Assembly: GCA_027080545.1 (NCBI GenBank)
Contig: JALWRV010000457.1
Coordinates: 1-9,873 of the forward strand
Reading direction: 5' to 3'
From: Parvularculaceae bacterium
GTDB taxonomy: Bacteria > Pseudomonadota > Alphaproteobacteria > Caulobacterales > Parvularculaceae
Length of the DNA: 9,873 nucleotides
Position numbers and translations under genes: made by a program. Shown here piece after piece: positions 4,978 through 9,873 of the stretch (its first letter is position 1; every line of letters starts with the position of its first letter). The notes below the pieces were generated by a model. That model was given only the letters and a program-made list of their open reading frames with translations. It searched no databases and was not told the origin of the DNA.

Positions 4978-6933
4978 CTATTCACTCTCTTCCGCACTCT
5001 TTTCCACATTGCCGAGCTCATTTGCGCTGCCACTTTGTGAACGCATGGAACGGCGATGATTCTGGAAAGCCCGCCACCGCGCCTCTCCCGTTTCATCGGA
5101 TAGCGATTCGAGGGCAAGTTCCGCTGCCTCTTCGCTGGTTAACCCATGAAATAGGTGCAAGGAAAGGGTGTTACGCCATCCTGTTTCTGCTTCTGCCAAT
5201 GTCGCCGTGGGGCGGGTAAATTTCAATAATGTGAGCTGCTGGTCATTCAGCAAAGACTCCAAGACACCCGCGCACGCCGGAACGGTCTGGATGTGGCGTC
5301 TAACACCCTCAATGTCAAGGTTTTCCTGTTCGCTCACAGCATCAATATAGGCCGATAGCAGTCGCGCCATATCCGGATCCTCCAGCGATAAGCCAAGGAT
5401 TTCCGCCTCATTGGCCCTAAATAGGTCCGGGTGGTTAAGCAGGGTCAGAACCAATAATCGCTCCCGCTCCCGCATCCCGGCGCGGTTTCCCCGTCCCAGT
5501 TTGGCTGTTGAGCCCAATTTGGCTTTCAAGGCCGGAGAGGCGGAAAGCGGCACGGCGGGCCGAATATCTTGCCCCCAGCCGGTCTTGTTCTTGGGGCGAT
5601 ACGCCCCTCTGTCACGCCCGAAGGGCTGGTTTTTTGATTGGCGGCTCCCGGCTCCGAAACTCTCCAGCAATTTATCGGCAATCCAAGCCCCATAGGCTTG
5701 GCGCACATCCTTATCTTTTATGGATTGCACAAGCCGCCTCAATTCCTGCCTAAAAAAGGCACGTTTTTCAGGGGTTTCCAGAGAATGGTTCTCTTCTTCC
5801 CTATCCCATAATACGCTCACCAGCGGTCTGGCCGCTCCCATAGCATCGCGAAAGGCTTTTGGCCCGTTCTGGCGCACCAAATCATCAGGATCTTGGCCTT
5901 CCGGCATAAACACAAAGCGCAAGGATTTACCCGGTTTTAGAAGGGGCAAGGCCCGATCTATGGATCTATAGGCGGCGCTACGACCGGCCCTATCCCCATC
6001 AAAACACAAAAAGGGCTCATCGCAGACACGCCAAAGCAGGCTCAAATGGCTTTCTGTCAATGCCGTGCCCAAAGGGGCCACCGCATTGCCAAAACCTGCC
6101 TGTGCCAAGGCAATCACATCCATATAGCCTTCACAGACAATCAGCGCACTATCGGCCTCACGGAGCATTTTTGCCGCTTCGGCCCGAGCTTGAGCCAAAT
6201 TGTACAGAACCGACCCTTTGTGAAAAAGCGGTGTTTCCGGGGAATTCAGATATTTTGCCTTTTCCGATGCGCTCAAGGCGCGGCCACCAAAGGCAATGGG
6301 GCGGTTTTTCTGGTTGAGGATCGGAAACATCAATCGGTCGCGAAACCGATCATAGGGCGGCTTTTGCTCATGGCGGATCAGCAGCCCCGCCTCAACCAAT
6401 AAATCCGGGGCAAACCCCTTATTGATGAGATGGTCTTTCAAAGCCATTTGGCTGGCGGGGGCATAGCCAAGGCCGAACCGTTTAATGGTTTCATCGGACA
6501 GGCCCCGCCCCCGACTATACTCAAGTGCATCGCGGCCATCGGCCCGGTAAAGCAGGTCTTGATAAAATTTGGCTGCCGCTTCATGGGCCTCAATCAAACC
6601 AACCGCTTTTTCCTGTCTGGCTTGTTCTTGATGGCTATCCTTGGGAATTTCCATCCCCGCCTCTTCCGCCAACCGCGTGACCGCTTCCACAAAGCTCAGC
6701 TTCTGCATGTCCATGGTAAAGCCGATAATATCGCCGGACTTGCCAGAGGAAAAATCGAAATAGCGCGCCTTTTCATCATTGACGAAAAAGCTGGGGGTTT
6801 TTTCTGAAGTAAAGGGAGACAGGCCGCGCCATTCGCGCCCTTCCTTTTTCAGCTTTACATGACGGCCGATAATGTCCGAAGCGCGCAGACGGGTGCGCAG
6901 CTCATCAAGAAATTCGGGGCTAAATCGGGGCAT
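4978..6933 (-). CDS. dnaG: DNA primase (DnaG) with degenerate zinc-binding domain
   Basis: This 651-residue DnaG makes the short RNA primers that start Okazaki fragments and leading strands at the replication fork, working with the DnaB helicase. The N-terminal domain (1 to about 100) has the family fold signature (SPFTSEKTPSFFV, SGKSGD), but the four zinc ligands of the E. coli enzyme are replaced: S39, T42, D60 and S63 stand where Cys, His, Cys and Cys are expected. The catalytic core covers about 110-430. The Toprim motifs are intact: E268 in VCEGYMDV, and D312/D314 in FDGDRAG, the metal-binding acidic residues. A basic, Pro/Gly-containing linker (about 430-490) leads to the C-terminal domain that should bind DnaB. 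The gene lies 65 bp after yqeY and 151 bp before rpoD. No Shine-Dalgarno sequence is visible; a promoter-like -10 lies directly before the ATG. As far as I recall, part of the Alphaproteobacteria share this loss of ligands, so it is probably not a defect. Confidence 0.97.
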   Translation of the reverse strand: MPRFSPEFLDELRTRLRASDIIGRHVKLKKEGREWRGLSPFTSEKTPSFFVNDEKARYFDFSSGKSGDIIGFTMDMQKLSFVEAVTRLAEEAGMEIPKDSHQEQARQEKAVGLIEAHEAAAKFYQDLLYRADGRDALEYSRGRGLSDETIKRFGLGYAPASQMALKDHLINKGFAPDLLVEAGLLIRHEQKPPYDRFRDRLMFPILNQKNRPIAFGGRALSASEKAKYLNSPETPLFHKGSVLYNLAQARAEAAKMLREADSALIVCEGYMDVIALAQAGFGNAVAPLGTALTESHLSLLWRVCDEPFLCFDGDRAGRSAAYRSIDRALPLLKPGKSLRFVFMPEGQDPDDLVRQNGPKAFRDAMGAARPLVSVLWDREEENHSLETPEKRAFFRQELRRLVQSIKDKDVRQAYGAWIADKLLESFGAGSRQSKNQPFGRDRGAYRPKNKTGWGQDIRPAVPLSASPALKAKLGSTAKLGRGNRAGMRERERLLVLTLLNHPDLFRANEAEILGLSLEDPDMARLLSAYIDAVSEQENLDIEGVRRHIQTVPACAGVLESLLNDQQLTLLKFTRPTATLAEAETGWRNTLSLHLFHGLTSEEAAELALESLSDETGEARWRAFQNHRRSMRSQSGSANELGNVEKSAEESE

Positions 6934-6938
6934 GGTTC

Positions 6939-6968
6939 ACTATAGAAGCAAGGGCAGCAAAACACCAA
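6939..6968 (-). promoter_or_regulatory. Candidate promoter directly before dnaG (possibly leaderless)
   Basis: On the minus strand TTGGTG (6963-6968) and TATAGT (6939-6944) are separated by 18 bp. The -10 ends 5 bp before the dnaG ATG, so transcription would begin at or next to the start codon. This fits the absence of a Shine-Dalgarno sequence. The match is moderate and the region is short, so chance cannot be excluded. Confidence 0.35.
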
Positions 6969-6998
6969 GGGGCCTTATTATTTATTCGTTCTGCCCAT

Positions 6999-7460
6999 TC
7001 ATCCGCCAAGGCTGGCCTTGACCATTTTGCTAGCTTTGGAAAAATCCATGGCCCCGGCATATTCCTGCTTCAAGGCCGCCATGGTGCGGCCCATATCTTT
7101 GAGGCCGGCGGCACCCAGCTCCTTTATAGCCTTGTCGATGGCTTGGGCAATTTCACCTTCATCCATTTGCTTGGGCAAAAATTCACGAATGATCGCCATT
7201 TCGCCTTGTTCCTGCTCGGCCAGCTCTGGGCGGTTATTTTCTGCATAGGTTTTCGCACTGTCTTCACGCTGTTTGACCATCTTCACCAGCACCGCCAACA
7301 CCTCTTCGTCAGAAAGCCCGTCAGGGCGATCTTTCGCCCGCGCCTCAATATCGCGATCCTTGATGGCCGCATTCATCAACCGCAATGTGGCTATTCTCAA
7401 CTTGTCATCACGCGCCTTCATGGCTTTGGTCAGTTCAGCGCGAATCTTTTCCGCAAGCAT
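6999..7460 (-). CDS. yqeY: GatB/YqeY domain-containing protein
   Basis: This 153-residue, mostly helical cytoplasmic protein belongs to the YqeY family, a stand-alone version of the C-terminal tRNA-binding domain of GatB, the amidotransferase that forms Gln-tRNA from Glu-tRNA. The precise role of the stand-alone form is unsettled. Family features seen are the N-terminal helix (LAEKIRAELTKAMKARD), then TLRLMNAAIKDRDIEAR, the VKMVKQREDSAKTY segment, the IIREFLPKQM core, and the C-terminal MGRTMAALKQEYAGAMDFSKAS tail (two adjoining pieces), ending at VKASLGG. Length is normal for the family. The ATG is preceded by AAGGGAG (7467-7473) at a 6-base spacing. It is the first gene of the yqeY-dnaG-rpoD cluster and is divergent from carA, an arrangement found in many alphaproteobacteria. 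In gammaproteobacteria rpsU holds the corresponding position before dnaG. Confidence 0.95.
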   Translation of the reverse strand: MLAEKIRAELTKAMKARDDKLRIATLRLMNAAIKDRDIEARAKDRPDGLSDEEVLAVLVKMVKQREDSAKTYAENNRPELAEQEQGEMAIIREFLPKQMDEGEIAQAIDKAIKELGAAGLKDMGRTMAALKQEYAGAMDFSKASKMVKASLGG

Positions 7461-7543
7461 GTGATTCTCCCTTGTCGGCCCACCTTTTTAGGCCATGCGC
7501 CCCAAAATAGCTATCCAAGACCCCAACTGCCGACTAATCGCTT

Positions 7544-7573
7544 GATATATATGGCGAGTTTCTCGCGCCTCAA
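7544..7573 (-). promoter_or_regulatory. Candidate promoter of the yqeY-dnaG-rpoD cluster
   Basis: On the minus strand TTGAGG (7568-7573) is followed after 18 bp by TATATC (7544-7549), or after 16 bp by TATATA (7546-7551). The spacer holds a perfect hairpin-like inverted repeat, GCGAG-TTT-CTCGC (7554-7566), which could be an operator. Transcription would begin about 80 bp before the yqeY ATG. The call rests on motif match and position only. Confidence 0.45.
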
Positions 7574-7578
7574 GCTCA

Positions 7579-7606
7579 TTGACTTGGCTTTACTGTTTGG
7601 CATAGC
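7579..7606 (+). promoter_or_regulatory. Candidate promoter of carA
   Basis: TTGACT (7579-7584) is a strong -35 match. CATAGC (7601-7606), 16 bp further on, is a moderate -10 of the alphaproteobacterial type. Its -35 is only 5 bp from the -35 of the divergent yqeY promoter. The predicted leader of about 90 nt contains a small palindrome, GGCAA-T-TTGCC (7612-7622). I see no leader peptide with runs of Arg codons and no attenuator hairpin with a U-run. Confidence 0.42.
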
Positions 7607-7702
7607 TTCCGGGCAATTTGCCAATGTTTGACGCGACCGCGATCGCCCACACCGCCAAGCCCCCTGCGACGTCTCGCCGGAACCGGAGACAGATAAGCAT
7701 TC

Positions 7703-8905
7703 ATGCGCCTTAGTCAAGAAGATAACCCCGCCGATGCCCACCACCCCACGGCCTTGCTGGTCCTTGCTGATGGCACCTGTTTTTCCGGCAGCGGATTTGG
7801 CGCCCAAGGTCAGGCGGTTGGCGAGGTCTGCTTCAATACAGCCATGACCGGCTATCAGGAAATTCTCACCGATCCCTCTTATGCCTCACAATTGGTGACA
7901 TTTACCTTTCCTCATATCGGCATCGTTGGGGTCAATGACGAAGATATTGAAAATGCCACCGCTGCGGCCGGCACCGCCGCCAGAGGCGCCATTGTCCGCA
8001 CCCTGCCCACCGCGCCTTCTAACCACCGCTCTAAATTGGATCTCGCCGCTTGGATGCGCCGCCGGGGAATCATCGGCATAGCCGATATTGATACCCGTGC
8101 ATTGACGATATATTTGCGCAGCAAGGGGCTTGCCCATGGGGTCATCGCCCACAATCCAAAGGGCCAATTTGATGTAAAAGCCTTACAAGAAAAGGCTGCA
8201 AATTGGCGGGGGTTAGAGGGGGCAGATCTGGTCCCCCATGTGACCACCCCAAAACCGTTTAACCACACTCAAGGGGCATGGCATTGGCAAAGCGGGTATG
8301 AAACTTCCAAAAATATTAAAGACACCCCCCATGTGGTGGTGATCGATTATGGGGTGAAAAAAAATATTCTCCGCTGTCTGGCTCACCTTAACCTGCGTAT
8401 CAGCGTGGTGCCCGGATCAACTGATTTTAAAACTATTCAAGCCCTCAATCCTGATGGGGTCGTTTTGTCCAATGGGCCGGGCGACCCCGCCGCCACAGGC
8501 CGTTATGCGGTGCCTGTCATTCGTGATATTCTCAAGGCCAAAATACCCTTGCTTGGCATTTGCCTCGGTCATCAGCTTTTGGCCCTGGCGCTAGGGGCGA
8601 AAACCGAAAAAATGGCCCATGGTCACCATGGCGCCAATCACCCGGTGATGGATTTAAGAAGCGGCAAGGTTGAAATTGTTTCCATGAATCACGGCTTTTG
8701 CGTCGATGAAAAAACATTACCGGACGGGGTGGTGGCAACCCATCGCTCCCTTTTTGATCAAACCAATTGCGGCATTGCCACATCCGATGACCGCGCGGTC
8801 TCGGTGCAATATCATCCAGAAGCCTCTCCCGGCCCGCAAGATAGTTTTTATCTGTTCCAACAATTTCGCGATCGTCTGTGTCCCCAATCAGTGGCCGCTG
8901 AATGA
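7703..8905 (+). CDS. carA: Carbamoyl-phosphate synthase small (glutamine amidotransferase) subunit
   Basis: CarA hydrolyses glutamine and passes ammonia to CarB, which makes carbamoyl phosphate for arginine and pyrimidine synthesis in the cytoplasm. The 400-residue product is slightly longer than the E. coli protein (about 382), mainly at the N terminus. The N-terminal CPSase small-chain domain (about 15-190) shows the family block with FNTAMTGYQEILTDPSY and the GIADIDTRALT motif. The class I amidotransferase domain (about 210-395) has GPGDP, the nucleophile C287 in GICLGHQ, and H371/E373 in YHPEASPGP, so the catalytic triad is intact. A GGAG lies about 14 bases before the ATG, rather far away, so the exact start is a little uncertain. 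The stop overlaps the next gene (ATGA). carB is not downstream in the window, unlike in enteric carAB operons; separated carA and carB also occur in other alphaproteobacteria. Confidence 0.97.
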   Translation: MRLSQEDNPADAHHPTALLVLADGTCFSGSGFGAQGQAVGEVCFNTAMTGYQEILTDPSYASQLVTFTFPHIGIVGVNDEDIENATAAAGTAARGAIVRTLPTAPSNHRSKLDLAAWMRRRGIIGIADIDTRALTIYLRSKGLAHGVIAHNPKGQFDVKALQEKAANWRGLEGADLVPHVTTPKPFNHTQGAWHWQSGYETSKNIKDTPHVVVIDYGVKKNILRCLAHLNLRISVVPGSTDFKTIQALNPDGVVLSNGPGDPAATGRYAVPVIRDILKAKIPLLGICLGHQLLALALGAKTEKMAHGHHGANHPVMDLRSGKVEIVSMNHGFCVDEKTLPDGVVATHRSLFDQTNCGIATSDDRAVSVQYHPEASPGPQDSFYLFQQFRDRLCPQSVAAE

Positions 8906-9588
8906 ACAAGCCTTTACTTCATCTATTTCCAGGTTTTGGCGGCTCCGGTCTTTTTTTCAAATGGTTGCAGGAGGCCTTAGCACCAGATGTCGAAACCATT
9001 ACCCATGTCATCCCGCGCCACGGGCCGCAAGATTATGACGCTCTGACACGTCATTTCGCTCCACAAATTGATCGGCCCTGTTTCTTGTTGGGCGAATCTT
9101 TTTCCGGCCCCTTAACCATTCTCCTCGCCAAAGCCCTGCCAGATAGGGTGCATGGTCTTATCTTATCCACCAGTTTTGCCAAATCCCCCTACCCGCCCAT
9201 GATACGGGAATTGATGGTTGTCGGAGCGCGTTTTCGGTCCTATCTGCCTTTTCGCAAAATATTTTCAAACCTGTCTCTCATTCAAGGGGCACCCCACCCC
9301 AACGCTGATGAAATCGAAGCCGTGATGCAGCAGCTAAGCCCTGAAATATTGCGCGCCCGTACCCGGGCTTGTGTCCATGTAGATGTCAGTCAAACGCTCA
9401 CCACACTCAACCAACCCGTGCTTATTTTTAAAGCAAAAAAAGACCGCGCCATCGGCACCGGCAATTTTTACCCCGGCACAATAAATCAATGCCGCACCAT
9501 TGAAATGGATTGCGGGCATTTATTACTCCAATCAAAACCAAGAGAAGCGGCCGCAGAAATAAAAAGCTTTATAAGCAAGATCGGCTAG
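8902..9588 (+). CDS. Alpha/beta fold hydrolase
   Basis: This 228-residue cytoplasmic protein has the alpha/beta hydrolase pattern. An N-terminal strand leads to an oxyanion-type loop (HLFPGFGGSG). The nucleophile elbow is G-E-S-F-S-G with S66. A hydrophobic strand follows (HGLILSTSFA), then a lid or cap region (about 95-155), the acid D181 in KKDRAIG after a PVLIFKAK strand, and the base H206 in DCGHLLL. The triad is therefore complete. Length fits small esterase or BioH-like members, but the substrate cannot be read from the sequence and no specific family name is justified. The ATG overlaps the carA stop (ATGA) and no Shine-Dalgarno sequence precedes it, so translation probably depends on ribosomes finishing carA. 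No signal peptide is visible. The gene converges on the zinc-finger gene at the right edge, 87 bp away. Confidence 0.9.
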   Translation: MNKPLLHLFPGFGGSGLFFKWLQEALAPDVETITHVIPRHGPQDYDALTRHFAPQIDRPCFLLGESFSGPLTILLAKALPDRVHGLILSTSFAKSPYPPMIRELMVVGARFRSYLPFRKIFSNLSLIQGAPHPNADEIEAVMQQLSPEILRARTRACVHVDVSQTLTTLNQPVLIFKAKKDRAIGTGNFYPGTINQCRTIEMDCGHLLLQSKPREAAAEIKSFISKIG

Positions 9589-9591
9589 TCA

Positions 9592-9639
9592 CTAAAACGC
9601 AGGCACCCCCATTGGTAAGACTGCACCAAATAGTTTTAG
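9592..9639. terminator. Candidate bidirectional terminator between convergent genes
   Basis: CTAAAAC (9592-9598) and GTTTTAG (9633-9639) are inverted arms. Inside them TTGGT (9612-9616) pairs with ACCAA (9625-9629) around an 8-base loop. The inner hairpin is followed by a short T-rich tract on the plus strand (TTTT at 9634-9637), with the mirror A-tract on the other side. It sits between the convergent hydrolase and zinc-finger genes, where a shared terminator is expected. The stems are AT-rich and weak, so this is only a candidate. Confidence 0.35.
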
Positions 9640-9675
9640 AGCAACAGATCCGGACCTGCCTCCAAGAACATTTAT

Positions 9676-9873
9676 TCAATGACAGCATTGGACACAAATT
9701 TGTGTCGCGGGGTTAATTTCCAATCTCTTTTCTACAATTTCTTCTTCGCATTCTTTGCACAGGCCAAAGGAGCCATCATCAAGGCGCTCCAAGGCTTGTT
9801 TTAATTGTGACAATTCTCGCTGACGCATCTGTTCTTGGGCCTTGGCCATAGCCTGTTGCTGCAACGCATCTTG
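9676..9873 (-). CDS. DksA/TraR-type zinc-finger protein, N terminus outside window
   Basis: The last 65 residues of a DksA/TraR family protein are visible. The frame is open to the right edge, and the TTG at 9862-9864 is not a convincing start because the reading frame simply continues. A Gln/Glu/Arg-rich helix (QEQMRQRELSQLKQALERL) leads into DDGSFGLCKEC, then 17 residues, then CVQC, giving a complete C4 zinc finger (C-x2-C-x17-C-x2-C), followed by a short CH tail and TGA. DksA proteins bind in the RNA polymerase secondary channel and adjust initiation with ppGpp; smaller TraR-like members act similarly. The aspartates at the coiled-coil tip that separate true DksA from other relatives lie outside the window, so the subfamily cannot be decided. 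The gene converges on the hydrolase. Confidence 0.85.
   Translation of the reverse strand, partial: QDALQQQAMAKAQEQMRQRELSQLKQALERLDDGSFGLCKECEEEIVEKRLEINPATQICVQCCH
9691..9706. repeat. Perfect 16-bp palindrome inside the zinc-finger gene
   Basis: GACACAAATTTGTGTC equals its own reverse complement. It lies in the codons for Thr-Gln-Ile-Cys-Val near the end of the zinc-finger gene. It could be a dimeric protein-binding site or part of a termination structure, but codon constraint or chance is at least as likely. Confidence 0.5.

Noticed and set aside
7511..7807. Minus-strand open frame across the yqeY-carA gap
   Set aside because: It overlaps the carA start and both candidate promoters and resembles no known protein; the gap is better explained as regulatory.
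1..9873. CRISPR array, tRNA, rRNA, insertion sequence, prophage or toxin-antitoxin genes
   Set aside because: No regularly spaced repeats, no tRNA- or rRNA-like segments, and no transposase, integrase or toxin-like products were found on either strand.

Overview
The window looks like chromosomal DNA of an alphaproteobacterium. The strongest evidence is the block carA / yqeY / dnaG / rpoD: a housekeeping sigma-70 with alphaproteobacterial-type regions, next to primase, with a GatB/YqeY-domain gene upstream and carA divergent to it. Many lineages of the class keep this order. I cannot fix the order or genus. TGA is a normal stop here: it ends several intact genes and forms two ATGA overlaps, so the standard bacterial code applies.

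Layout. Positions 1-2191 (+) carry an accessory envelope cassette: the 3' part of an M23 (LytM-type) zinc peptidase, an exported protein of unknown function, and an M23 lipoprotein overlapping it by an ATGA junction. The two peptidases are paralogues. Positions 2203-2628 (-) hold a yjbQ/UPF0047 gene, convergent with the cassette. It is interrupted by a single in-frame TGA exactly where the family's invariant Trp of the GTWQ signature belongs. Positions about 2660-2845 are non-coding or barely coding and rich in inverted and REP-like repeats. Positions 2889-7460 (-) form a macromolecular-synthesis cluster transcribed yqeY, dnaG, rpoD, with a candidate extended -10 promoter directly in front of rpoD. 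The primase lacks all four zinc ligands of its N-terminal domain.

A 242-bp divergent intergenic region (7461-7702) carries candidate back-to-back promoters for yqeY and carA. carA (7703-8905, +) overlaps a small alpha/beta hydrolase (8902-9588) by ATGA; carB is not next to it. At the right edge a DksA/TraR-type zinc-finger protein (-) enters the window, convergent with the hydrolase.

How the genes work together. yqeY-dnaG-rpoD link protein-synthesis support, replication priming and transcription initiation. carA feeds carbamoyl phosphate to arginine and pyrimidine synthesis. The M23 cassette probably acts on the cell wall outside the cytoplasmic membrane. I see no tRNA, rRNA, CRISPR array, transposase or phage gene. 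No clearly new system is proven. The best candidates for a second look are the M23 / unknown / M23 lipoprotein cassette, the stop-interrupted yjbQ, and the zinc-less primase.
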